Below, piece by piece: positions 44,606 through 52,595 of a stretch of 64,000 nucleotides of DNA. Numbering within the stretch: the stretch's first letter is position 1; the number at the start of each line of letters is the position of its first letter. The notes under the pieces are model-generated. The model saw only the letters and a list, made by a program, of their open reading frames with translations, did no database searches and was not told the origin of the DNA. Location: positions 49,002 through 113,001 of the forward strand of contig JAPOVP010000080.1 of NCBI GenBank assembly GCA_026708085.1. Direction: 5' to 3'. The translations under genes were made by a program, and so were the position numbers. This stretch comes from Caldilineaceae bacterium. GTDB lineage: Bacteria; Chloroflexota; Anaerolineae; Caldilineales; Caldilineaceae.

Positions 44606-44871
44606 GATGCGATTGCCTCCTCAATTCTGCTGTAAAGTTCGAAGCGGTCGACGCCCCGACTCAGCTGGCGCCGCAATGTCGTGAATAGAAAATGGCACAC
44701 GCTGCAAACGGCAGTAAGATGGTCGCTCGTCACCTCTTCGTCGGGTACGTATGTCCAGTGATGCGCCTCGGTCGCCTGCGCCATACCGCATCCCTGGCAG
44801 GTCCCTCCGGAACGGGCGAACGCTTCCCCCCGGACGACGCGGTAGTTGGGGCCGTAAAACTGGTCTTTCAT
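44317..44871 (-). CDS. Small HNH-like zinc-binding nuclease, 3' end overlapping next gene
   Basis: From ATG 44871, 6 bases after GGAGG, it reads MKDQFYGPNYRVVRGEAFAR, then CQGCGMAQATEAHHWTYVP and HLTAVCSVCHFLFTTLRR: two CxxC pairs around an H-H pair, as in phage HNH proteins. The credible part is the first 90 residues. The frame continues 288 bases into the downstream gene as Ser/Arg/Pro-rich sequence that looks like an out-of-frame shadow, so the natural stop has probably been lost by a small indel near the overlap. Confidence 0.6.
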   Translation of the reverse strand: MKDQFYGPNYRVVRGEAFARSGGTCQGCGMAQATEAHHWTYVPDEEVTSDHLTAVCSVCHFLFTTLRRQLSRGVDRFELYSRIEEAIASCSTESQSAGLARSSTTTGQPGLTPAVLSAVRSQRSRPNAAATAPQPTTTGFESSKPNALFGSTRAERLRSQRRLSEQRSKAEPANENKGRKSGAG

Positions 44872-45434
44872 GGTGCCTCCTGTGGGCTCTGGGCGCGCAA
44901 AGACCCCGGGCCGGATGCCCGAGGCGCGACGCCGCTTTGAAATTGGAATACTGGTTGGGGTACAATCGTGGTGGCCATGAGCTATATCCTCGTGGTCCGG
45001 ACCCGGGCGATTGCAGTCGCGCCGGGTCATTTTTATACGGTTAGGACATCAGCATAGCACATTTGTCTGAGCATGCAAAATGCGGATCAGGGCAGAAACT
45101 GTTACATAAGTATTACAAACCTGAATTTCACCAGAGATTCGTCGAAAGGCCTGTCCTCGCGTGTACGAGGAAACCGCCGACGCACCATCCGGGAGATGAT
45201 GCATTATCTGCGTCGCGGGCGTGGTCAGGGCGGCGGGGGGGGGCCGCGCAACTGCAGGCTAAGATATAAGCCGCGTGCGAATTGGCCTACCGCATCTACG
45301 AACAGGAAAGCCGCGCCCAATCTGCCTTGGGGCATAATGTCCTGGTACGGCGTTGGCCGGAGATCGCCTGACTGACGCGTTGCGGTCAACGCCGCGGGAC
45401 AGTCAACTTTGCCCGACCAGGCCAGGGGCGAGCA
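44872..45434. other. Intergenic region with an orphan repeat
   Basis: 563 bases between the phage-like genes and mntA. It must hold the promoter of the minus-strand HNH gene. A CRISPR-repeat-like element lies at 45148-45175. Short plus-strand frames starting at 45063 and 45073 pass through that element and have no credible composition, so no gene is called. Confidence 0.4.
45148..45175 (-). repeat. Orphan CRISPR-repeat-like element of a variant type
   Basis: On the minus strand it starts GGTTTCCTCG and ends CGAGGACAGGCC, about 23 of 28 matches to the array repeat. The stem is CCTCG/CGAGG, the same paired substitution as in the 5' repeat of the mini-array at 18490-18517. It is alone, with no second unit 61 bases away. 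It may come from another array in the genome whose repeats carry this variant stem. Confidence 0.65.
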
Positions 45435-45737
45435 GTGACCAACCAAGCCATCGTCGATACGATATTAGAACGCATCGTCGCCCGCTTCCAGCCGGCGCGC
45501 ATTCTGTTCTTCGGCTCACGTGCGCGCGGCACCGACAATCGCTGGAGCGACGTCGACCTGCTCGTGGTCATGGACGAGGTAGAGGACAAGGGTCGCGCCG
45601 CGGTCGAAATGAGCCGGTCCCTGGGCGACCTCAGCGTCAGCAAGGACATCGTGGTGACCACGCCGGATGAGATCGCGCGCCGCGGCAACGTCGTCGGCAG
45701 CGTTCTGCGCGCGGCGCGAGGGGAAGGTCGTGTATGA
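45435..45737 (+). CDS. mntA: MntA-like minimal nucleotidyltransferase antitoxin
   Basis: 100 residues with the minimal nucleotidyltransferase signature: ILFFGSRARGTDNRWSDVDL (G-S-x9-D-x-D). MntA-type proteins AMPylate and silence a HEPN ribonuclease toxin (HepT). The following gene, overlapping by 4 bases (ATGA), is that HEPN partner but carries two nonsense codons. The antitoxin itself looks intact. Confidence 0.82.
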   Translation: MTNQAIVDTILERIVARFQPARILFFGSRARGTDNRWSDVDLLVVMDEVEDKGRAAVEMSRSLGDLSVSKDIVVTTPDEIARRGNVVGSVLRAARGEGRV

Positions 45738-46147
45738 ACGACGTTGAACTCGTCGTACGGGAGGCCCAACGCTGGCTGCGCTTCGCGGCCGAGGATCTTG
45801 AGGCAGCCCGACGGTTGCTGGCGGACCGCTAGTCTGCCCCGCGTCACGTCTGCTGGCACTCGCAGCAGGCCGCGGAAAGGGCGTTGAAGGCGGCTTTAGT
45901 GCTCGAGGAGATCGATTTCCCCTTCACCCATGACCTGAACGCGCTGCGCAATCTGCTGCCGGACAGCTGGCCTGTCCGGGCTGACCTGGCTGATCTGACC
46001 GGGTGGGCTGTACTGGCCAGGTACCCCGGCGAGTGGCCGTAGCCTTCGGCTGCCGATGCGGTTCGCGCCGAGTCGGAGGCCCGGGCCGTGCATAACGCTA
46101 TCGAGGCTGAGTTTCGGTGCCGTGGTTTGTATGCAGGTGTGAAGTGA
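45734..46147 (+). pseudogene. HEPN toxin (HepT-like) with two in-frame stops
   Basis: From ATG 45734: VREAQRWLRFAAEDLEAARR, a TAG at 45830-45832, then HSQQAAERALKAALVLEEID, FTHDLNALRNLLPDSWPV and ARYPGEWP, a second TAG at 46040-46042, then a final helix ending at a TGA (46145-46147). Removing the two stops gives a normal-length HEPN protein (137 codons). Pieces of this gene's 3' half are repeated at 38537 and 41848. The toxin is inactivated while MntA remains. Confidence 0.8.
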
Positions 46148-46149
46148 TT

Positions 46150-46592
46150 GTTGGTGTTGATAGGGATTCAGGTTTTAATTGACTACGCGAAGGTCGCGAG
46201 CTGTCGAGTTCGCTGCTTGGGATGCCGGCCTCTTTGTCTCACCCCTCGGCAGCATCCGCACACAGACACAGCTTCCCCAGAAAAAGAAGGAGCAATACAG
46301 GCGGGCATGGTCCGGCACGGCCGGCGCGGCGTGTCCTTGGTCGCGCCTGGCAGGTGTCGGCGCGCGCCGGCGCGAGGCGCCACATGCCCAACCTGCACAC
46401 TGCCCGGCCGCACCTGCAGTCACCCAGTTTGGCGGCACATTAGCAACAATTGGGGCGCAGCGACAGCTTGTGTACGGGGGGATAACTGAAGTGGGCCCCA
46501 AAAACTGGACCACGAGCTAAGGTGGTTGATGAATAAATTGCCCAGCCCGGGGCTATACCGGAACCGGGGGTGCCGGCCGCTTAGTAAACCAC
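46150..46592 (+). repeat. Element A copy 3 and an IS3-type end fragment
   Basis: About 46255-46470 is near-identical to 38690-38900. At 46491-46513 the sequence GTGGGCCCC followed by AAAAACTGGACCAC resembles the terminal sequence of IS3-family elements, but no transposase gene adjoins it. The remaining bases up to the kinase gene hold no recognised feature. Confidence 0.55.
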
Positions 46593-48998
46593 CTACTCCA
46601 CTGTCCCGCTTCTTTTCATGCGGTAGCCGAAGTGAGGTTCGGTGAAGATGTATCTGGGGTCGTGCGCATCGTCACCCAGTTTACGCCGGAGTCTATTGAC
46701 GACGGTGCGGACCAGCCCTGCGTCACCGGAGTTCTCCGGCCCCCAGACCCGTTGCAGCAACTGCGCGTGGGTCAGCACCCTACTGGCGCTGGTCGACAGC
46801 TCGTAGAGCAGTGCGTACTCGGTCGCGGTCAGCACGACGAGTTGTCCGGCCACAGCCACGCGGCGTTCCGCATAGTTGATGACCAGGTCTTCCAAGACAT
46901 AGTTTTCGGGCTGCCCGAGATAGCCGGCGCCGGCGCGCTGGCGCAGGACCGACCTGATGCGCGCGGCCAGTTCGGTGGGCGAGAAGGGTTTCACGACATA
47001 GTCGGCGGCCCCGGTGTCGAAGGCCTTGGCGATGACGTTCTCCTGGCCGTAGGCGGACAGAAAGATAACGGGCAGAGCAGTTTTCTCCAGGATATTCCTC
47101 ATCAGATCGATCCCATCGACTCCCGGCAGCATCATATCCAACAGGACGAGATGGGGCCTCTCTTTCGCTATCAGGCTGTCGACCTCCTCCGGTTCCCCAG
47201 TCACTATCGGGTCATAGCCTGACTTGGAGAGGACGTCGCGGATGTATCTGAGGGCGTGGGGGTCGTCGTCCACGACGAGGATGCGCGTCCGCTCCTGCGT
47301 CTCGTTCCCGGGTTCGGCGGTGAACGACGCGGGTTCGGTTTTTTCTTTCTCGACGATTGGAACGGTAAAGATGAAGCGCGCGCCCTGGCCGGGACCGTCA
47401 CTTTCGGCCCAGATGCGGCCCCCGTGCGCCTCGACGATGCCTTTGCAGATGGCGAGGCCGAGCCCCGACCCGCCAAGGTCTCCCTGCCGGTCCGCCCCGT
47501 CGACGCGGGAGAACTTTCTGAACAGAAGCGGGAGCCGCTCAGCGGGTATGCCCCTGCCCTCGTCGGCGATCGAGACGACCACCTGAAACTGTTTCAACAC
47601 CGCGCGCACGGTGATGGTGGACTGCTCGTCGGAATACCTGGCCGCATTGGCGAGCAGATTGCTGAGGACCTGGACGATGCGGCGTCTGTCGGTCATGACC
47701 TGAGGCAGGTCCGGGTCGACGTCGATATGGATTCTGTTCGTGCGGCCTGCGCTCACGAACATGATGCGGGCCTCGTCCACCAGGGAGGCGGTATCGGACG
47801 GCTCCGGGGAGACGGAAAGCGTGCCGGTCTCGATGTGAGCCACATCGAGCAGGTCGCGTATGAGGCTGCGCATGCGGTCGGCCTGCTCGGAGATGATGCG
47901 GTGGAACTGGCGCATTTCGGCGGGGTTGATGGAGGCTGCATCGTCCAGAAGGGTGTGTGCGGAGCCTCTGATCGTGGTCAGCGGGGTCTGCAGTTCGTGG
48001 CTCACCATCCCCATGAATTCGGCGCGCAGCCGCTCCAGCTCCTCGAGCGGCGTCATGTCCTGCATGGTCACGACAACCGATTCGACCGCGCCCTCCTGCG
48101 AGTGGATGGGCGTGGCGTTGATCAGCGTCTTGACGCTGCGGCCGTCGGGGACCTGCAATTCGATCTCTTCAAGGCGTACGGTTTCGCCGGTGCTGAGCAC
48201 CTGGGCCAGGGGGAACTCTCCGAGTGCGATCTCGCGGCCGTCGGCGCGGCGGCAGGTTATCACCTCGAGGAGCTCCTCCAGGGGGCGGCCGGGCATCTGC
48301 AGGCTGCCGGCGATCCGCCTGGCCTCCTGATTGATGGAGACCGGGACACCTGCTTCTGCGTCGCATACGACGACACCGACCGGCGAGGTGTTGATCAGGG
48401 TTTCCAGGTCGTTCCGGGCCCGCTGCTCGTCGCGGTAGCGGCGCGCGTTTACGATGACGAGTGCGGCTTGGGAGGCAAACATGACCAGAGTCTCTTCATC
48501 TTCTGAAGTGAAGTCGTGATCGGACCCTGCCTTGCCCAGAAAGATGTTGCCGACGCGTTCGCCGCGGTGGCGGATGGGGACGGCCAGAAAGGCCTTTGGG
48601 AGCGTCGCGCCGCCGGGCAGGCGGGGTTCGGGTAGGCCCAACGACCTGATGTAGCCGCCCAGGTCGGGCAGGCGAAGCGGTTCGGCAGTGTTGCCGACGT
48701 ATTTGAAGAGTTTCAAGGCATCGGGCAGATCCCACAGGCGCTGGACCACTGTGGGGGTCAGGCCGGAGGAGAGAAAGTCAGCGGCCGGCCCTGCGTCGTC
48801 GAGGAGGGTGAGAAGGCCATAGCTGGCGCCGGTGAGGGAGCGGGCGGAGTCGAGGACGCTTTGCAGGACGGCGTCGAGGTCGAGGCTCTCGTTGATGAGC
48901 AGGCTGGCCCTGCTCAGGCGGGAGAGGCGTTCGCTCAAGCGGGAGAGACGTTCCCGCAGCGCTTCAATCTCTTGGGTGAGTTCGTCGGCGGGCTTCAT
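46593..48998 (-). CDS. GAF-PAS hybrid histidine kinase fused to an OmpR-type response regulator
   Basis: 801 residues. Order: N-terminal coiled coil; GAF domain (LDLDAVLQSVLDSARSLTGA onward); PAS domain (about 205-320); HisKA with phospho-acceptor in MGMVSHELQTPLTTIRGSAH; HATPase (NLLANAARYSDEQ, ADEGRGIPAERL, GGSGLGLAICKG); receiver domain (ILVVDDDPHALRYI, phospho-acceptor D in LVLLDMMLPGVDG, K in YVVKPFSPTE); and a C-terminal winged helix (LTATEYALLYELSTSASRVL, VRTVVNRLRRKLGDD). A whole two-component pathway in one soluble protein, so signal sensing and DNA binding are in cis. A fragment of a related gene lies at 57178-57345. Confidence 0.92.
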   Translation of the reverse strand: MKPADELTQEIEALRERLSRLSERLSRLSRASLLINESLDLDAVLQSVLDSARSLTGASYGLLTLLDDAGPAADFLSSGLTPTVVQRLWDLPDALKLFKYVGNTAEPLRLPDLGGYIRSLGLPEPRLPGGATLPKAFLAVPIRHRGERVGNIFLGKAGSDHDFTSEDEETLVMFASQAALVIVNARRYRDEQRARNDLETLINTSPVGVVVCDAEAGVPVSINQEARRIAGSLQMPGRPLEELLEVITCRRADGREIALGEFPLAQVLSTGETVRLEEIELQVPDGRSVKTLINATPIHSQEGAVESVVVTMQDMTPLEELERLRAEFMGMVSHELQTPLTTIRGSAHTLLDDAASINPAEMRQFHRIISEQADRMRSLIRDLLDVAHIETGTLSVSPEPSDTASLVDEARIMFVSAGRTNRIHIDVDPDLPQVMTDRRRIVQVLSNLLANAARYSDEQSTITVRAVLKQFQVVVSIADEGRGIPAERLPLLFRKFSRVDGADRQGDLGGSGLGLAICKGIVEAHGGRIWAESDGPGQGARFIFTVPIVEKEKTEPASFTAEPGNETQERTRILVVDDDPHALRYIRDVLSKSGYDPIVTGEPEEVDSLIAKERPHLVLLDMMLPGVDGIDLMRNILEKTALPVIFLSAYGQENVIAKAFDTGAADYVVKPFSPTELAARIRSVLRQRAGAGYLGQPENYVLEDLVINYAERRVAVAGQLVVLTATEYALLYELSTSASRVLTHAQLLQRVWGPENSGDAGLVRTVVNRLRRKLGDDAHDPRYIFTEPHFGYRMKRSGTVE

Positions 48999-49009
48999 CT
49001 TTGTTTGCC

Positions 49010-49480
49010 TATCTGGTAAGAAGGTGCGCTGCAGGAGTCAGACGCGGGCTCAGGGGCTGGTTGAAGTCTGCCTGAACCAGAATATCCACGAAGAACACCT
49101 TACACCGGTTGATCCACGGAGGGACACGGAGAACTGCTTTCTTGATCCACGAAGGACACGAAAGAACAGCTTAAGTTATTTCGTGTCCTCGTAGGGACGC
49201 CCCTGCGGGGGGATGCGGTGGGCTTGCAGCTGTCACATTATGAATGGCATTCGCCAAGTGGCTAACGGGGCCTAGCGCCGCGCAGGGCATAGACGGTCTT
49301 CATTCTACCATTTGGAGGAATACTGATACAACATTTATATGGAAAAGAGCGCAATTTAGATACAAATGTTATTTACATACTGTATACTGGAACTGGCCCC
49401 TATGCTGGATAGCGAACGAAAAGAGTCCTCCGGTGAGAAAACTGATATCCTTGGCGTTCGAGACCAGCCAAAGCAAACTA
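49010..49480 (+). repeat. Dispersed element copy 2, upstream of the NarL-type regulator
   Basis: About 460 bases that align over most of their length with 57375-57865. Shared blocks in order: CAGGAGTCAGACGC-like start, CACCGGTTGATCCACGGAG, GGGATGCGGTGGGCTTGCAG, CACATTATGAATGGCATTCG, GCATAGACGGTCTTCATTCT, then GATACAACATTTATAT, GCAATTTAGATA, AAATGTTATTT, and CCCCTATGCTGGA. AACATTT and AAATGTT form a small inverted repeat. The final 130 bases also occur at 40868-41010. It ends 70 bases before the regulator gene. Confidence 0.8.
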
Positions 49481-49550
49481 CGTCGGGGCTCCCAGCTGTC
49501 TGCAAGTCAGGAAGCTGGCTTTCCCCAACTGGCAAGAGACCCTGTTAGGG

Positions 49551-50213
49551 ATGACTGAAAAGATCTCGCTGATGCTGGTAGACGACCAGCCGTTGTTCCG
49601 CGATGGGATGGCCTTAGTCCTTGACGCAATTGACGAGTTGTTCGTGGTTGGAGAGGCCGGCAACGGCCAAGAGGCCATCGACCTGTATGCCGATCTTCGG
49701 CCTGACGTCGTGTTGATGGATGTGCACATGCCGGGGGTCAACGGCATCGACGCCACCAGGCGCATCTGCGCCGGCGACCGGCAGGCGAAGATCATTATTC
49801 TTACAACCTTTGAAAACGATCGGTACATCTTCGAAGGCCTTCGGGCCGGCGCCCGCGGGTATCTGCTGAAAGCGACAAACAGACACAAATTGGCCGAAGC
49901 AGTGCGCACCGTTCATCAAGGAGAAGTGTGGATGGACAGCACTACGGCCACCAAAGTTGTCAGCGAGTTTGTCAGTCTGCCATCTCCAGATTCTTCCCGG
50001 AACGCATCTGAATTTCTGAAAGACCCGATAAACGAAAGGGAGCTGGAAATCCTCCGCCTGATGGCCAACGGTCTTCGCAACTGGGAAATCGCCAAGCAAC
50101 TCCACCTGGCCGAAGGGACAGTAAAAAATTACGTCTCATCCCTTTTGAGTAAGCTCTTCGTCCAGGACCGTACCCACGCCGTCGCACGGGCCAAAGAGTT
50201 AGGACTGATTTGA
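49551..50213 (+). CDS. NarL/FixJ-family response regulator
   Basis: 220 residues. The receiver domain has MLVDDQPLFRDGM, phospho-acceptor D in DVVLMDVHMPGVNGI, and K in ARGYLLKATNRH. The LuxR-type helix-turn-helix reads INERELEILRLMANGLRNWE followed by LHLAEGTVKNYVSSLLSKL. No kinase is adjacent; the HisKA_3 kinases at 55073 and 55895 are of the class that usually pairs with this type of regulator. The upstream element copy probably carries its promoter. Confidence 0.92.
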   Translation: MTEKISLMLVDDQPLFRDGMALVLDAIDELFVVGEAGNGQEAIDLYADLRPDVVLMDVHMPGVNGIDATRRICAGDRQAKIIILTTFENDRYIFEGLRAGARGYLLKATNRHKLAEAVRTVHQGEVWMDSTTATKVVSEFVSLPSPDSSRNASEFLKDPINERELEILRLMANGLRNWEIAKQLHLAEGTVKNYVSSLLSKLFVQDRTHAVARAKELGLI

Positions 50214-50638
50214 CCGGAAATCATCTTCCTCCAATCCAGTCGAATCAACTCAATTCTCAGACAGTTGAAGCGGGCATTCCTCTCGCGATCCCCATAACCG
50301 GTGGCCTGAACTGCTTGAATCCCGGAATCTTTGGGTATCACATTGAATTTGCAGAGATCTAGCGCAGGGCAAAGTCGGTTGGCCCATGTTTCGGCGTCCT
50401 ATCTTCCGTGATGTCTGACCGTCAAGCTTTATTCGTGCTGTTCCTATATTTGACGGGCATCCTCGTTCTATTCGGGGTGACTGTTTCGCTCTTTTGAATG
50501 AGCTGGCCAGCCTGCCGTGCGTTTCCGAACGTGTACCCAGGTTCAAAGGTGTGTGCATACGAACACCTGTCCGTCCTGTGGAACGGCAGGCGGCCCTTCA
50601 TAAATACTCACTCGTTAAAGCAGAGAAAGGAAAGACTG
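50214..50638. other. Intergenic region, nothing recognised
   Basis: 425 bases with no supported gene. Several short frames exist on both strands but lack ribosome-binding sites and plausible composition. No repeat or RNA fold stood out. Confidence 0.4.
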
Positions 50639-51034
50639 ATGGACAACAATACAGAAAACATATCCGAAGGCTCTACGGATAACGATAACGAGCTAGCTGA
50701 ACTGCTTACTAAGTGGGCCAATGAGAAACTAAAACCCATGTATGAAACATATCCTGATGCAGGACAGGTTATCCCATGCTTTTTGTTTGGCATAAAGTAT
50801 GCCGACGAACTCAGAGAGTTTGAACCTTGGGGGCTTGCATTTATGGCGAGGAGGGCAGGGCTCACTGGCGAGAGAAGCAAGGCAGGCGCAATTGGAAGGG
50901 GAATTGCCTTGTCTCAATATGTGGCCTTACGGGAAAATACAGGTACAGAATGGGAGAATTCCCTTAAAGCACTTATAGAGGAGCTAGAAACAAAAGTTGT
51001 GGAGATAAAGGGGCACGCGGACAAGTCAAGATAA
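50639..51034 (+). CDS. Small acidic protein of unknown function
   Basis: 131 codons from ATG 50639 behind AGAAAGGAAAG. The first 20 residues are polar and acidic, followed by a helical region (ELAELLTKWANEKLKPMYET) and a glycine-containing part (ARRAGLTGERSKAGAIGRGI). The coding sequence is clearly more A/T-rich than its surroundings, as are the next two genes, suggesting that 50.6-52.3 kb arrived together. No family is recognised. Confidence 0.55.
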   Translation: MDNNTENISEGSTDNDNELAELLTKWANEKLKPMYETYPDAGQVIPCFLFGIKYADELREFEPWGLAFMARRAGLTGERSKAGAIGRGIALSQYVALRENTGTEWENSLKALIEELETKVVEIKGHADKSR

Positions 51035-51049
51035 CGAGGATACTATCTC

Positions 51050-51121
51050 ATGACACGGGCCAATTGGTACGCCATAGGCATCATCATTCTTGCCCTCATG
51101 ATTTTTCTTGGCAATGAGTAG
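51050..51121 (+). CDS. 23-residue single-span membrane peptide
   Basis: ATG at 51050, preceded by GAGGATACTATCTC, encodes MTRANWYAIGIIILALMIFL plus GNE. It is one transmembrane segment with a positive N-terminus. It lies between two A/T-rich genes with 15 and 16 base gaps. It is too short to be sure, but the arrangement and ribosome-binding site favour a real small gene. Confidence 0.45.
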   Translation: MTRANWYAIGIIILALMIFLGNE

Positions 51122-51137
51122 TTAGGGGCTATTAGAC

Positions 51138-52265
51138 ATGAAATCAATCCTTCATCCGCTTGCGTTCGATTCAGGTGGTCGTTTGATTAGTGTCCATGAT
51201 GCAAAAAGAGGGGTAACTTACCTGTGCGTAGGCTGCAAAAAGGAAATGGTGCCCAGAAAAGGGAAGGTGAAACGTCCACATTTTGCACATAAAAAGAAGG
51301 GTGAGTGTTCCGACCCAGATGAAATTTTACATAAAATGGCGCAGAGTTTAATTGTTCAATCAGTCAAAGATGCCGCAAGAACTGATGAAAAATATCGAGT
51401 TGGATATGTATGTTCGATGTGTAAAAAGCAGGTTGCGTACAACATCATTTCAAGAATGACATCAATTCAAGCGGAGCGGGAGATTGTTCAGGGCACAAGG
51501 TCGGATATAGTTATTCATCGAAAAAACAAGTGTCCAATCATAATCGAGGTTGTTGTTACTCACGATTTGGAGCCTGAAACTGCCGATCTTTATCTAAAAT
51601 CTGGCAATCCTGTATTTTCAATTTATCCTGACTGGGATAGCCTTGACAACCTCAAATCAGAAATTATTGCTCACAAAGGTATCAATGTAGACATTGAAAG
51701 ATGCCCGAAGTGCAAGCTGGCTAGGGAAAACTGGGAAAAAGAAAAAGGGGATCAGATGAAGGTAGCCATGTCGAAACTAACTAAGATAGAAAGACGGCCC
51801 GAAACAAACCAAAAAATGAAAACATGGGTCACTGACCGAATAGGTCAACCACTTTTCTTTCATGTTCGCAAACAATTATATGCAAATGCTATGGTGTTGT
51901 TACAAATGGGTTTTCGGCAATCTCGCAAAAACCCATCCGTTTTTTGGTTTGATTTGCGCCCGCTTGACACTTGCATTTTTGCAGATTTGGGTTGGTATTA
52001 CCACAGAAACGACGAAAAAATTTGGCAACAGCCACGAATAATGCTTGACTGCAAAACTGGTGATTATCCAGAGGATTTCAAGCCTATTTTACTCAACACC
52101 ATCTTTAATCACTGTGAAAATGCTGGACTGGCGGCAGAAGTATTTGACACAGGGAAAAGGACGGAATTTTCCGGCAACAACGCTGTAGAACTGATTGATA
52201 AGAGAACGCTCAATTTTTTACTAAATGACTCCAAACGAAACGGGCACCAAGATTCGCTAATGTAG
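51138..52265 (+). CDS. CoiA-like competence/nuclease-family protein
   Basis: 375 residues. The N-terminus has a zinc-ribbon-like segment (YLCVGCKKEMVPRKGKVKRP followed by HFAHKKKGECSD), as in CoiA, where it precedes a nuclease-like domain. The core has QAEREIVQGTRSDIVIHRK and PIIIEVVVTHDLEPETADLY, fitting a PD-(D/E)xK site (E, D, E-V-V). A second CPKC pair appears at about 194. CoiA aids recombination of incoming DNA in competent bacteria. The gene is unusually A/T-rich and lysine-rich for this genome, which points to horizontal transfer. It ends before a strong terminator. Confidence 0.7.
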   Translation: MKSILHPLAFDSGGRLISVHDAKRGVTYLCVGCKKEMVPRKGKVKRPHFAHKKKGECSDPDEILHKMAQSLIVQSVKDAARTDEKYRVGYVCSMCKKQVAYNIISRMTSIQAEREIVQGTRSDIVIHRKNKCPIIIEVVVTHDLEPETADLYLKSGNPVFSIYPDWDSLDNLKSEIIAHKGINVDIERCPKCKLARENWEKEKGDQMKVAMSKLTKIERRPETNQKMKTWVTDRIGQPLFFHVRKQLYANAMVLLQMGFRQSRKNPSVFWFDLRPLDTCIFADLGWYYHRNDEKIWQQPRIMLDCKTGDYPEDFKPILLNTIFNHCENAGLAAEVFDTGKRTEFSGNNAVELIDKRTLNFLLNDSKRNGHQDSLM

Positions 52266-52324
52266 CCCGTAAATTCTCAATACCTTTTTCTTTATTCTCT
52301 GTCCTGATCGAACTGTGATATTGC

Positions 52325-52373
52325 CTTACAACATAAAGCCCGCCGAAATAGCCGGCGGGCTTTATGTTGTAAG
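52325..52373. terminator. Strong 21-bp hairpin terminator
   Basis: CTTACAACATAAAGCCCGCCG (52325-52345, given here as its two halves CTTACAACAT and AAAGCCCGCCG) pairs perfectly with 52353-52373 across a 7-base loop. The GC core GCCCGCCG is flanked by A/T arms (ATAAA/TTTAT), giving A-before and T-after runs in both directions. It lies 60 bases past the CoiA-like gene. Confidence 0.85.
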
Positions 52374-52469
52374 TGGGTAGGGCAAATGGCCTGGGCAGTT
52401 CCTGGCGGATCTATTCTTGTTTGCCATTGACCAAACTTGCAGGAGACTCTGCGCAGACTCGACAATCAA

Positions 52470-52500
52470 AGGACATACTCTCTTACAGAGGGTATGTCCT
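52470..52500. terminator. Second hairpin, possible terminator
   Basis: AGGACATAC (52470-52478) pairs with GTATGTCCT (52492-52500), 9 perfect base pairs with a 13-base loop. It lies between the convergent CoiA-like and DUF554 genes and may end transcription from the DUF554 side. Confidence 0.55.
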
Positions 52501-52595
52501 CTTGGCAACTACTGATCTCTCTCACGCCCAACTTCACCACATGACAGGACATTGGGCAGATAGTTCCACACAGACACAGCCATACGGATACTTCC

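Noticed and set aside
46491..46513. Full IS3-family insertion sequence
   Set aside because: Only an end-like sequence is present, with no transposase frames or second end.
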